In this document: one piece after another, positions 25,804-33,813 of the stretch
How positions within the stretch are numbered: position 1 is the first letter of the stretch
Layout: every line of letters starts with the position of its first letter
From: Longimicrobiaceae bacterium
Lineage (GTDB): Bacteria > Gemmatimonadota > Gemmatimonadetes > Longimicrobiales > Longimicrobiaceae
DNA length: 46,514 nucleotides
Direction: 5' to 3'
NCBI GenBank assembly: GCA_035936415.1
Contig: DASYWD010000419.1
Location: 1 to 46,514 of the forward strand
Notes under the pieces: model-generated
Databases searched by the model: none
Seen by the model: only the letters and a program-made list of their open reading frames with translations
Told to the model about the DNA's origin: nothing
Position numbers and translations under genes: made by a program

Positions 25804-26976
25804 TCAGCGGGCGGCGCGGCGCGCGGGGACGGCCCCGGCTCCGCTCCCGCCGCGCAGGATGCGCAGGTACTCGTCGGCCACCGCGGCCCAGGAGAAGGTC
25901 CCGGCCACGTGGCGGGCGGCGGTCGCGGACGCGCGGGCGAGGGCGCCCCGGTCGGCGTGGTAGCGGAGGATCGTCCGGACGAAGGCGTCGGCGTCACGGC
26001 TGGGGACCAGGTGTCCGCCGTGCCCCTCGCGCACCACGTCGCGGATCCCCTCCAGGTCGGCGGCGACCACGGGAAGGCCGCAGAGGCCGGCCTCCAGCAT
26101 CACCACCCCGAACCCCTCGATGTCGCCCGCGACGGGGACGTTGGGCATCACGAACAGGTCGGCGCCGCGGTACAGCTTCCCCAGGACGTCCTCCGACAGC
26201 TGGCCGAGCATCCGCACCCGTCCGCCCAGCCCGCGCCGCTCCACTTCCGCGCGGACGGCGGGGGTCATGGGGCCCTCGCCGCCCAGCAGGTACACCACGT
26301 CGTCCGGGAGGCGCGGCATCACCTCGGCCACGAACCAGTGGAAGCCCTTCCGCTCCTGGTGGCGCCCCACGCTGGCGAGGAGGAGCGCGTCAGCCGGGAG
26401 GTCCTCTGCGCCGACCGAGCGCAGCAGCTCCGCGCGGGCGGCGGCGCGGTCGCGCGGCGGGCCGAAGGCGGCGGTGTCGATCCCGCAGGGGACCACGTGC
26501 ACCCGGTCCGGCGCCGCGCCGCGGGCCAGGCACTCGCGCGCGGTGGCCCGGCTGATGGGGAAGACCAGGTCCAGCGAGCGCATCACCCGCGGCACGAGCC
26601 ACTGGTACGGGGCGACCGGGAGCGTCACGTCGCGCCCCACCGGGATGGCGGCCAGGCGCGCGCCCGCCGCGGACACCCGCCGGCGCAGGGGGAGCGCCAG
26701 CGTGGCCGTCACCAGGGAAGAGAAGAGCACCACGTCGATCCCCTCCCGCTCCACGGTCCGGGGGATCCCGCGCAGCAGCCCCGCCATGAAGGGGGGCATC
26801 CGCCAGGTGGTGTCCTTCCACGCGGTTTCCAGCACCAGCCGGTGCAGCTCGACGTCCGGCCTCGCGGCGAGCGCGTCGTGCAGGCCGGTCGCCACGCGCT
26901 GCATCCCCCCCACGTTGGAGAGCGGGTCGCCGGGGAGGGGGAACGAGTGCGAGACGTAGAGCAGGCGCAAGGGCAC
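25804..26976 (-). CDS. GT4 family glycosyltransferase
   Basis: A 390-residue GT-B glycosyltransferase. It begins LRLLYVSHSFPLPGDPLSNV and then GGMQRVATGLHDAL. The C-terminal domain has LLASVGRHQERKGFHWFV, LLGGEGPMTPAVRAEVE and GFGVVMLEAGLCGLPVVAAD with the E-X7-E pair. It probably transfers a sugar to a lipid or polysaccharide precursor at the inner membrane. The start is GTG at 26976, immediately before the first strand; the long frame upstream is a shadow of the molybdopterin gene. It is not part of the 10912-19705 cluster and has no neighbouring glycan genes. Confidence 0.88.
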   Translation of the reverse strand: MPLRLLYVSHSFPLPGDPLSNVGGMQRVATGLHDALAARPDVELHRLVLETAWKDTTWRMPPFMAGLLRGIPRTVEREGIDVVLFSSLVTATLALPLRRRVSAAGARLAAIPVGRDVTLPVAPYQWLVPRVMRSLDLVFPISRATARECLARGAAPDRVHVVPCGIDTAAFGPPRDRAAARAELLRSVGAEDLPADALLLASVGRHQERKGFHWFVAEVMPRLPDDVVYLLGGEGPMTPAVRAEVERRGLGGRVRMLGQLSEDVLGKLYRGADLFVMPNVPVAGDIEGFGVVMLEAGLCGLPVVAADLEGIRDVVREGHGGHLVPSRDADAFVRTILRYHADRGALARASATAARHVAGTFSWAAVADEYLRILRGGSGAGAVPARRAAR

Positions 26977-27017
26977 GGCGGTCCGGCGTGGAGGCGGTGC
27001 GGCGCGAAGCCGTTGGT

Positions 27018-29213
27018 TCAGCGCAATATGGCCGGTTCGCCGCCGTCCTGCCAGTCGGAGTGCGCCACCTCCACCTCCACCGCGCTCTTCGCGCGCTGCG
27101 CGTGCTCGGGACCCCGCACCGCCTCCACCTCCACCGCGTTGTCGTAGAACACGGCGCCGCCGCCCAGGTCGGTCTCCCGCTGCGAGGTGGTGTCGTTCAC
27201 CGTCCTCCCGTCCTCCGAGAGCCTGGCCCAGCGGACGCCGTACGACACCGCCACGCCGGTCCGCACGTCTTCGGTGACGGTCGCGCGGGCGGTGAAGGCG
27301 CCCCGGTCGTTCCAGGTGCGCACCCGGTCGCCGTCGCGGATCCCCCGCACCCCTGCCTCGTCCGGGTGGAGGAGGAGCTTCGCCTCGCCCGCGGCCTTCG
27401 CCAGCGCGGGGACGTTGGCGAAGGTGGAGTTCATGAACCCGTGCTCCGGCGGGGAAAGCAGCGTGAGCGGGAAGCGCCGCGCCAGGCGGGGGTTCGCCCG
27501 CGCGTCCTCCGCGGGGGGGAGGTACGTGGGGAGCGGGTCCAGCCCCAGGCGCTCCAGCTCCGGCGCCACCACCTGGATCTTCCCCGACGGGGTGTTGAAG
27601 CGCTCCGGGTCCGCGTACGGGGCGAAGGGGCGCGGCACCTCCAGGCGGGCGTACCCCTCCTCCAGCAGCCGCTCCAGGGTGATCCCCCGCATCCGCGGGT
27701 CGGAGGTGTCGAGCGCCTGGCGGATGAGCTCCAGGTCGTCGTCGCGGAGCTCCGGCTCGTCGTAGCCCATGCGCGCGGCCAGCCGCCGGAAGACCTCGGA
27801 GTTGGGGAGGCTCTCGCCCACGGGCGGGATGGAGGGGCGGTTCAGGGTGACGTAGAGGTGCCCGTACGAGGTGTGCACGTCCCAGTGCTCCAGCTGGGTC
27901 GTGGCGGGGAGGATCCAGTCGGCGAAGTCGGCGGTGTCGGTGCGGAAGTGCTCCAGCACCACCGTGAACAGGTCCTCGCGGAGGAGCCCTGCGCGCACCT
28001 TCCCCAGGTCGGGCGCGACGGCGGCGGGGTTGGAGTTGTAGACCACCAGCGCGCGCACCGGCGGGCCGCCCACCCCGGCGTCGGGGAGGGTGAGCGCGTC
28101 GCCCAGGCGCACCATGTTGACCGTGCGGGTCCCGGGCGGGATCCAGTCCGGCCGCTGCAGCGCGGCGCCGTTCACGCGGAAGGCGCCGGAGGTGGAGAGC
28201 GTCGCGCCCCCGCCCACGTCGCGCCAGGCGCCGGTCACCGCCGGGAGGAGCGAGACGGCGCGCACCGCCATCCCGCCCCCCGCGTGGCGCTGCATCCCGT
28301 AGTTGAGCCGGATGAACGACGGCCGGACGGTGGCGTACTCGCGCGCCAGCGCTTCCACCTGCTCCGGGCCGAGCCCGGTCGTCTCCGCCGTGCGCTCCGG
28401 CGGCCACTCCGCCAGCGCGCGCTCGCGCAGCGCCTCGCACCCAACCGTGTGCCGCTCCAGGTACTCCCGGTCCTCCAGGGCGTCGCGGAAGAGGACGTGC
28501 ATCATCCCCAGCGCCAGCGCCGCGTCGGTCCCGGGGCGGATGGGGAGGTGCAGGTCGCACTGCGCGGCGGTGCGGGTGCGGATGGGGTCGATCGCCACCA
28601 GCCGCGCGCCCCGGTCCCGGGCGCGGCGGAGCGCCGGCCACAGGTGCGGGTTGGAGGTCAGCGTGTTGGTGCCCCAGAGGAGCACCAGCCGCGCGTGCTC
28701 CGCCTCCTCCGGCGAGGGGCCCATGCCGTCGCCGTAGGTGTGGCGCCACCCCTCGGTCCCCGCTGCCGAGCAGATGGTGCGCGCCAGCAGGCTCGCCCCC
28801 AGCCGGTGGAAGAAGCGCCGGTCCATGCTCCCCCCCTGCACCAGCCCCATCGTCCCCGCGAACGAGTAGGGGAGGATGGCCTGCGGCCCGTCCGCGGAGT
28901 CGCGGACCGCCGCCAGCCGCCGGGCGACGTCGTCCAGGGCCTCGTCCCAGGTCGCCGGCTCGAAGCGCCCGGTGCCCTTCGGCCCCACCCGGCGGAGCGG
29001 CGTGGTGAGCCGGTCCGCGTGGTAGGTGCGCTCCACGTAGCGGTTCACCTTCGTGCACAGGAAGCCCTGCGTCACCGGGTGCTCCGGGTCGCCCTGCACG
29101 CGCACGGCGCGGCCGTCGCGCACGTGCACGAGCATGGCGCAGGTGTCCGGGCAGTCGTGCGGGCAGGCGCCGCGCACGACGCCGTCGCGGATCAGGGGGA
29201 GCGGTGCGGCCAT
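27018..29213 (-). CDS. Molybdopterin-containing oxidoreductase (DMSO reductase superfamily)
   Basis: A 731-residue MopB-family protein. The N-terminal [4Fe-4S] motif uses Cys17, Cys21, Cys25 and Cys53 (ACPHDCPDTCAM and GFLCTK). The Moco domains follow, with LLWGTNTLTSNPHLW and VYNSNPAAVAPD, and the C-terminal dinucleotide-binding domain starts near LTLLSPPEHGFMNST. There is no Tat signal, so the enzyme is cytoplasmic. No partner iron-sulfur or membrane subunit is adjacent, which resembles single-subunit assimilatory-type enzymes. Substrate unknown. ATG at 29213; 41 bp separate it from the downstream glycosyltransferase. Confidence 0.9.
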   Translation of the reverse strand: MAAPLPLIRDGVVRGACPHDCPDTCAMLVHVRDGRAVRVQGDPEHPVTQGFLCTKVNRYVERTYHADRLTTPLRRVGPKGTGRFEPATWDEALDDVARRLAAVRDSADGPQAILPYSFAGTMGLVQGGSMDRRFFHRLGASLLARTICSAAGTEGWRHTYGDGMGPSPEEAEHARLVLLWGTNTLTSNPHLWPALRRARDRGARLVAIDPIRTRTAAQCDLHLPIRPGTDAALALGMMHVLFRDALEDREYLERHTVGCEALRERALAEWPPERTAETTGLGPEQVEALAREYATVRPSFIRLNYGMQRHAGGGMAVRAVSLLPAVTGAWRDVGGGATLSTSGAFRVNGAALQRPDWIPPGTRTVNMVRLGDALTLPDAGVGGPPVRALVVYNSNPAAVAPDLGKVRAGLLREDLFTVVLEHFRTDTADFADWILPATTQLEHWDVHTSYGHLYVTLNRPSIPPVGESLPNSEVFRRLAARMGYDEPELRDDDLELIRQALDTSDPRMRGITLERLLEEGYARLEVPRPFAPYADPERFNTPSGKIQVVAPELERLGLDPLPTYLPPAEDARANPRLARRFPLTLLSPPEHGFMNSTFANVPALAKAAGEAKLLLHPDEAGVRGIRDGDRVRTWNDRGAFTARATVTEDVRTGVAVSYGVRWARLSEDGRTVNDTTSQRETDLGGGAVFYDNAVEVEAVRGPEHAQRAKSAVEVEVAHSDWQDGGEPAILR

Positions 29214-29691
29214 GGGGTCCGGCAGCGGGTGGACGGGAGCGGCCCCCGAAAGCTAACGCGCCCGGCCGGGCGCGGACCAGCGGGGGAGGGGAGAAAATCG
29301 GCCGTCAACTTCGCACGGGATCGAAGGCGCGCCATCTCCTTCGGCGGCGCGGGGTCCGGGCGCGCATCTGCCGCGTCCACTTTCTGTTACGCGCGCAGGG
29401 AGTGAACGGAAGGGTTGTTTTCGGTTTTTGTTCGGTTTACATTCGGTGCAGGACGCAGTGGCCTCAACCGACACCGAGCAGGGACGGCAGGTATGCGCAG
29501 CGAAACATCGCGGTACCGAAAGGGACAGGAAAGGGCGAGCGCCTTCGCCGGGTACGGAGTCTCCGCGGGGAGGCGGATCCCATCCGTCCTTGTGGAGTCC
29601 CGGGGCGGGGGGTACATTCCCTGTCCTCGCGCGGAAAGTGTACGTAGTGCACGGACCGGCGCCCCCCTCCGCTCGCGGGCGGGAGGCGGCC
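29214..29691. other. Intergenic region with phased repeats and possible promoter
   Basis: These 478 bp separate the molybdopterin gene (minus) from a small HTH gene (plus). The stretch around 29410-29450 is AT-rich. It holds a promoter-like pair, TTGTTT (29415-29420) and TACATT (29438-29443) with 17 bp between, overlapping three TTCGGT repeats. The right half is GC-rich, and a short ORF from 29494 has no coding character. The long distance from this promoter to the gene at 29692 implies a leader of about 240 bases or a second promoter. Confidence 0.45.
29420..29447. promoter_or_regulatory. Three TTCGGT repeats at 11-bp spacing
   Basis: TTCGGT occurs at 29420-29425, 29431-29436 and 29442-29447, exactly 11 bp apart, so all copies face the same side of the helix. 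They overlap the candidate promoter in this region. This is the usual arrangement for cooperative binding of a regulator; the HTH protein encoded downstream is an obvious candidate. Confidence 0.5.
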
Positions 29692-30096
29692 ATGTATAGC
29701 CGCAAGACGGTGCCCATCGCCCGCGTCCGCGAGACGGTGGCGCGGTGGGCGGAGCAGACCTCGCTCCGGCAGGCGGCGCGCGAGACCGGAATGAGTCCCA
29801 CCGGGCTGCGGAAGGTGCTCGACGGAACCCGGCTGCACGCATCCACCGAGCGCAAACTGGTGAGCTGGTACATGCGCCATGTCGCGCAGCAGGGCGGGTG
29901 GGGCGCGGTGGACCCGGAAACGGCGTCCGCGGCGCTGGAGCTGCTCACCGCGGGGCTCCCCCCGGGGCAGCGGCGGGCCGTGGTGGAGGCCTTCCTCGCC
30001 ATGGCCGAGGACGGGTACCGGGGGGCCGGCCTCCCGGTGCCGGACTGGATCGAGAAGCTCCGCACCGGCAACGGCGAGGGCGAACCGCAGGGGTGA
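29692..30096 (+). CDS. Small HTH protein of unknown function
   Basis: A 134-residue protein. Its N-terminal third reads as a helix-turn-helix: VRETVARWAEQTSLRQAARE, then TGMSPTGLRKVLDGTRLHAS, a pattern like LacI/Xre-type recognition helices (QAARETGMSPTGLRKVL). The rest is helical, with a Pro-rich tail. It is probably DNA-binding. Such short Longimicrobium-type proteins have no assigned function that I know. ATG at 29692 after a strong GGGAGGCGGCC. A terminator follows 20 bp after the stop. Confidence 0.75.
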   Translation: MYSRKTVPIARVRETVARWAEQTSLRQAARETGMSPTGLRKVLDGTRLHASTERKLVSWYMRHVAQQGGWGAVDPETASAALELLTAGLPPGQRRAVVEAFLAMAEDGYRGAGLPVPDWIEKLRTGNGEGEPQG

Positions 30097-30118
30097 GCCG
30101 CCCCGCGATCCCCACCCA

Positions 30119-30154
30119 GGCCCCTCCCCGCGTGCTCGCGGAGGGGCCGTTTCT
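30119..30154 (+). terminator. Rho-independent terminator
   Basis: The stem GGCCCCTCC with GGAGGGGCC (30119-30127 and 30140-30148) encloses a loop that can pair further (CGCG/CGCG). GTTTCTT follows. It ends the HTH gene. Confidence 0.78.
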
Positions 30155-30172
30155 TCGGGCGGTCGCCGGGGC

Positions 30173-30961
30173 TCAGCCGCGGGATTCGCGCGCGCCCTTT
30201 GCCTGCGCGATGTGGGTGAGCGTGACCAGCCCGAGCCCCCCGACGAGGTTCCCGGCCGTGACGACGGCCCCGATCACCGCGAGGGTCCCCCAGCCGACGT
30301 GCGCGCCGAAGAAGATCCCGAAGAAGAGGTGCAGCAGCGTCACCACGGTGTGGGCGAAGGGCCCGATCGCGAGCAGGAACCCGCCGAGGTAGGCCACGGC
30401 CATGCGGCTGCCGACGCTATTGACCGCGTCGGTGAGGTAGGACATCAGCGTCACGAGCGCGCCGCCCGCGACGGCCGACACGAAGCCCGCCCACGCTCCC
30501 TGCCTCGCGATCTCCTCCGCCATCCGGCTCAGCACGTCCCCTGCCTCCGGCCTCAGCACGCCCTCCACCGAGAGGATCAGCGCCAGGACGACTCCGCCGA
30601 CGAGGTTGAGGACGTAGGTGAGCGCCCATAGCCTGCCGAGCTTCGCCAGGTCCCCGGTCCTCTTCCGCTGGACGACCGCCGCCACCGGGTCGAAGAAGTT
30701 CTCGCTGAACAGCTCCGCCCTGCCGACGAACAGGAACACGAAGCCGATCGCGAAGGCGAGTGCCCCCCCGATCTCGGCGAGAGGGCGGGACGCGGGCTCC
30801 AGGATGCCGCGGACGAGGCCGAGCGCGACGATCCCGAAGACGATCGTGGAGCCCGCGATGAACCCGGTCGCGGTCAGCTCCAACAGCGGCTGGTCGAGGC
30901 GCCGCTCGCCCTCCCCGACGGCGCGCTGGAAGATCTCGGACGGGTTGGGAGCGACTGCCAT
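30173..30961 (-). CDS. Formate/nitrite transporter (FNT) family protein
   Basis: A 262-residue inner-membrane channel/transporter with six predicted helices. ATGFIAGSTIVFGIVALGL, FAIGFVFLFVGRAELFSENF and YLTDAVNSVGSRMAVAYLGG cover the conserved FNT loops, and GAVVTAGNLVGGLGLV the last helix. Pentameric FNT proteins pass formate, nitrite or hydrosulfide. This one is of the larger, less studied branch with a conserved ELFSEN loop; the substrate is unknown. ATG at 30961. It starts 8 bp after the DUF2254 stop, so the two form an operon. Confidence 0.88.
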   Translation of the reverse strand: MAVAPNPSEIFQRAVGEGERRLDQPLLELTATGFIAGSTIVFGIVALGLVRGILEPASRPLAEIGGALAFAIGFVFLFVGRAELFSENFFDPVAAVVQRKRTGDLAKLGRLWALTYVLNLVGGVVLALILSVEGVLRPEAGDVLSRMAEEIARQGAWAGFVSAVAGGALVTLMSYLTDAVNSVGSRMAVAYLGGFLLAIGPFAHTVVTLLHLFFGIFFGAHVGWGTLAVIGAVVTAGNLVGGLGLVTLTHIAQAKGARESRG

Positions 30962-30969
30962 GGTGAGGA

Positions 30970-32304
30970 TCAGGTCAGGGTTCCGGTGCCGACGTCGAAT
31001 CCGACCCGACGCGAGAGGCTCTCCGCCTTCTGCTCGACGGCTTCGCGATCGCGTGGATTCTCGATCTCCTGCCGCGCCGTGTACAGGACGGCCTGCGCCT
31101 GGGACACGAGCGGCTGCCTGCGCTCGGCAGGCACCAGCGTCACGAGCTCAGAGAGCACCTCCAGCAGGTGCTCCGCGACCAGCGGGATGGACGCGCCGAA
31201 GTGGCGGATGTCGTCGTAGGCGACCTTGACCGCGGCGTCGAACGTAGTGTAGCTGGCGACGAAGCGGACCACCCCGTCCCGCGTCCGCCGGGGCTCCGGC
31301 GGATTGCGGGTGCCGAACTCGGCCAGGATCTCGGAGAGCCGGTCGATGCAGCGGATCGCGGTGGTCGGATCGTTGACCGAGGGAGAGAGCGACTTGATCG
31401 CGATGTCCGAGATCTGGATCATCCCGAACTCCACGTCCTGCTCCGGCGTGCGCTCGGGTCCGAGGACGAACGCCTTCCGGATCGCCTGCTCCAGCTCCTC
31501 GCCGAGCCGCCCCTCCGTCCACACCGAAGCGAGCGGCCGGCCCTGGAGGACGTACTCTCCGATCTTGGGCTCCATCCCGATCACGACCTGCTTCTTCTCC
31601 CCGAGCTCGAAGAGGCTGTCCTGGTCCACCACCTGGAGGTAGCCCGCCTGGCGGGCGCACACCCGGACGGAGTCGTGCTCCGGCTTCCGGGGGTCGGGCG
31701 GCGGAGCCTCGTCGGCGCGCCCGATGTGCTCGGGGAAGAGCTGGTGCACGTTCCCCATCGTCTCCCTCGAGATGCGGTCCAGGATCGCGGTGACGTGGAT
31801 CTCCCGTGCCACGTGGTTGATGAAGTAGATCAGCGCGGCGACGCTGACGAGGAGGAGCGCGACCGCGACGGTGACGGCCAGGCGTGGGACGAACGGCTCG
31901 GCGTCGGCGTCGGACGAGCGGACGGTGCGCAGCACCAGGACCGCGTAGGTGAAGGTGCCGATGAAGATGCCGAGCACCACCTGGTTGCCGCGGTCGGAGG
32001 TGAAGTTCCGGAGCACGCGAGGCGTGTACTGGCTGCTGGCGAGCTGGACGGCCACGATCACCACCGAGAAGACCACGCCCGTGACGGTGATCAGGCTTCC
32101 GGTGATCACGTTGAGGACGGCGCGCGCGCCCTCGGCTCCGCCCTGGTACAGCCATCCCGGCTCCTCGCCCGACCAGAGCCGCCCCTGCCGCTCCAGCGCC
32201 ATCAGCGCCGCCGCCAGGGCGGCCGCCACGAGCGTGAACACACCGGGAAGGAACCAGAGGCTGTCGCGTACGGCGGACCAGAGATTCTTGAACCAGGCTC
32301 TCAT
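30970..32304 (-). CDS. DUF2254 membrane protein
   Basis: A 444-residue protein with four N-terminal membrane helices, including SLWFLPGVFTLVAAALAAAL, then VLNVITGSLITVTGVVFSVV and two more near residues 115-175. A large soluble C-terminal part follows (ISDIAIKSLSPSVNDPTTAI is the family hallmark). DUF2254 proteins are of unknown function; the fold suggests an ion-transport or sensor role. The ATG at 32304 follows GAGGAGACC, a good ribosome binding site; the open frame upstream has no such signal. Operon with the FNT gene. Confidence 0.87.
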   Translation of the reverse strand: MRAWFKNLWSAVRDSLWFLPGVFTLVAAALAAALMALERQGRLWSGEEPGWLYQGGAEGARAVLNVITGSLITVTGVVFSVVIVAVQLASSQYTPRVLRNFTSDRGNQVVLGIFIGTFTYAVLVLRTVRSSDADAEPFVPRLAVTVAVALLLVSVAALIYFINHVAREIHVTAILDRISRETMGNVHQLFPEHIGRADEAPPPDPRKPEHDSVRVCARQAGYLQVVDQDSLFELGEKKQVVIGMEPKIGEYVLQGRPLASVWTEGRLGEELEQAIRKAFVLGPERTPEQDVEFGMIQISDIAIKSLSPSVNDPTTAIRCIDRLSEILAEFGTRNPPEPRRTRDGVVRFVASYTTFDAAVKVAYDDIRHFGASIPLVAEHLLEVLSELVTLVPAERRQPLVSQAQAVLYTARQEIENPRDREAVEQKAESLSRRVGFDVGTGTLT

Positions 32305-32740
32305 CGGTCTCCTCGAGGTCGGTGCGGCGTCCGGGTCGGGCACCCGGACTGCCGATCTCGCCGAGGCCGGTACACTCCGCCCCACGTGTACGGCTCGTGC
32401 GCGGGCACGCTGTCGCACGACGGATACCACCGGGGTACGGTAGCAGCCTCGGGCTGTGATCCGATCTCCTCGGGACCATGGAGGTTTGGGCCACCTGTTG
32501 CGCCACTTCTCGCACCTGCAGCAGCAACGGAGGGGGTACCGGATCGATCCGGTACCCCCTCCGATCTTCCCTTGGCACCTGCGGCCTTCGAGCGCTCACC
32601 GTATGGCGATCTGCCGGATCATGCCGTGCGCGAGGTGCGGCTGCACTCCGCGCAGCGAAGCGCCTCTTCGTCGTCCCGGCTCTCGCCTGGCGCGCTCCCT
32701 GCATGGCACTGAGCCCGGCTCATTTTGCGCGGGGGAGCGT
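32305..32740. other. Divergent intergenic region carrying a perfect palindrome
   Basis: These 436 bp lie between the DUF2254 gene (minus) and a small plus-strand gene. The main structure is a 36-bp perfect palindrome at 32528-32563, listed separately. No RNA gene or good sigma-70 promoter could be picked out. An in-frame upward extension of the small gene (to 32603) contains CARCGC but is not convincing as protein. Confidence 0.4.
32528..32563. repeat. 36-bp perfect palindrome, no loop
   Basis: CGGAGGGGGTACCGGATC is followed directly by its exact reverse complement, centred between 32545 and 32546. The sequence next to it is not complementary. With no loop it would be a poor terminator; it could be an operator, a cruciform site, or the joined ends of an excised element. 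It is 178 bp upstream of the gene at 32741 and 224 bp from the DUF2254 start. Confidence 0.85.
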
Positions 32741-32998
32741 ATGCAGCACGACCGGATGCGGGAGCTGATGGCGCGGATCGCCCGGAATCACCAGCGCGCC
32801 ATCGGGCTCATCGAAGATGCACGGAGCGCCGTCATGGCCGCGGGGGAGGCGCTCGGCGCTGCCGGGTGGGGCGCAGGGCGCTACCCCCCCGGAGCACTCG
32901 CGGACCTGCGAGAGGTCGCCCAGCATACGCGGGCGGTGGTGGAGGAGCGGCAAGAGCTGCTCGTCCAGCTGGACGCGCTCAGTCGGCCGGCTTCGTGA
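32741..32998 (+). CDS. Small helical hypothetical protein
   Basis: An 85-residue protein made almost entirely of helix: MRELMARIARNHQRAIGLIE, then a Gly-rich turn (GAAGWGAGRYPPG), then LADLREVAQHTRAVVEERQE. No signal or membrane segment. ATG at 32741 after GGGGGAGCG. A classical terminator follows the stop by 15 bp. Function unknown. Confidence 0.68.
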   Translation: MQHDRMRELMARIARNHQRAIGLIEDARSAVMAAGEALGAAGWGAGRYPPGALADLREVAQHTRAVVEERQELLVQLDALSRPAS

Positions 32999-33013
32999 CG
33001 GGTACGACAGGAG

Positions 33014-33049
33014 CGCCCCGACCGGACCAGACCCGGATCGGGGCGTTTT
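33014..33049 (+). terminator. Rho-independent terminator
   Basis: The stem CGCCCCGA with TCGGGGCG (33014-33021 and 33038-33045) is followed by TTTT. It ends the small plus-strand gene. Confidence 0.85.
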
Positions 33050-33072
33050 CGTCGAGCACGCACTTCGGTGGG

Positions 33073-33116
33073 GAGACGAGGCATCCCGGACCGCGAACTC
33101 CAGGATGCCTCGTCTC
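33073..33116 (-). terminator. Hairpin terminator of the outer-membrane protein gene
   Basis: A 14-bp perfect stem (GAGACGAGGCATCC with GGATGCCTCGTCTC) with a 16-base loop lies 20 bp beyond the stop of the minus-strand gene at 33137. There is no clear U-tract. Confidence 0.65.
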
Positions 33117-33136
33117 GTCTCCACCCCCGGAGAGGG

Positions 33137-33706
33137 TCAGCGTCCGGCGATGGGGACGTTGAAGCCCGCCACGAGGCGGAAAGGGAAGGCATCGTCGATC
33201 CGGGTCCAGCGCGCCTCCGCGAAGGGGCGGAGGGTGGTCCGCCGGATCCGCCCGCTCTCCAGCCCCACGAGCAGGTTGACGCCCAGCTCGGTGCCACCCT
33301 CGTCGTCCAGTTCGAAGGGGACGGTGTCGCGGCTCGTCAGCGCCACGCCGAAGCCGCCGTACAGGCCGGCCAGGGCGGCGGGGCGGACCACCAGGTCACC
33401 ATTGATCTGCCAGTCCGTCCGGTCGCCGCCGAAGAACACGTCGGCGCTGGGGACCACCAGCAGCTCGGGGAACACCGGAACGCGGAGCTGCGCGCCGGCG
33501 CTCCCCACCTCCCCCTCGAAGTCGTACCCGCCGCGCACCCCGAACTGCGGGACCGGGCGGGACGATTCCTCCCGGACCATCACCACCCAGTTCCGGGAGC
33601 GGTCCCGGCACTCGGTGCGGCCGTGGCGGGAGCGGCACTGCTGCGCATCCAGCTCGGCCACCCCCAGGGCCGCCAGCGCGGCGACGCAGACCAGAACTCG
33701 TCTCAT
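33137..33706 (-). CDS. Probable outer-membrane beta-barrel protein
   Basis: A 189-residue exported protein. The signal peptide VLVCVAALAALGVAELDAQQ is cleaved near residue 22. Two Cys follow in the polar CRSRHGRTECRDRSR segment, then alternating hydrophobic strands (FGVRGGYDFEGEVGSAGAQL, GLYGGFGVALTSRD, PFRLVAGFNVPIAGR). This pattern is typical of a small, 8-stranded outer-membrane barrel. Function unknown. ATG at 33706 after GAGGAGGAGG. About 100 bp separate it from the aminotransferase on the same strand. Confidence 0.75.
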   Translation of the reverse strand: MRRVLVCVAALAALGVAELDAQQCRSRHGRTECRDRSRNWVVMVREESSRPVPQFGVRGGYDFEGEVGSAGAQLRVPVFPELLVVPSADVFFGGDRTDWQINGDLVVRPAALAGLYGGFGVALTSRDTVPFELDDEGGTELGVNLLVGLESGRIRRTTLRPFAEARWTRIDDAFPFRLVAGFNVPIAGR

Positions 33707-33813
33707 GGCATCCTCCTCCTCGGGTCCGGGTGCGCGCGGCGCCTCCGCGCGGCTCCCCGGGGAGTTGGACACCCCCCGGCGCCGAATGGTTCGCGGGGAG
33801 AGGGGTTGCGTGC

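Noticed and set aside
25804-29058. A 1084-codon minus-strand frame suggesting a glycosyltransferase fusion
   Set aside because: Only the last 390 codons are protein-like. The upstream part is the molybdopterin gene read in the wrong frame, and a GTG start fits the glycosyltransferase N-terminus.
29494-29699. A short plus-strand frame upstream of the HTH gene
   Set aside because: It is Arg/Ser/Gly-rich with no ribosome binding site and overlaps the likely leader.
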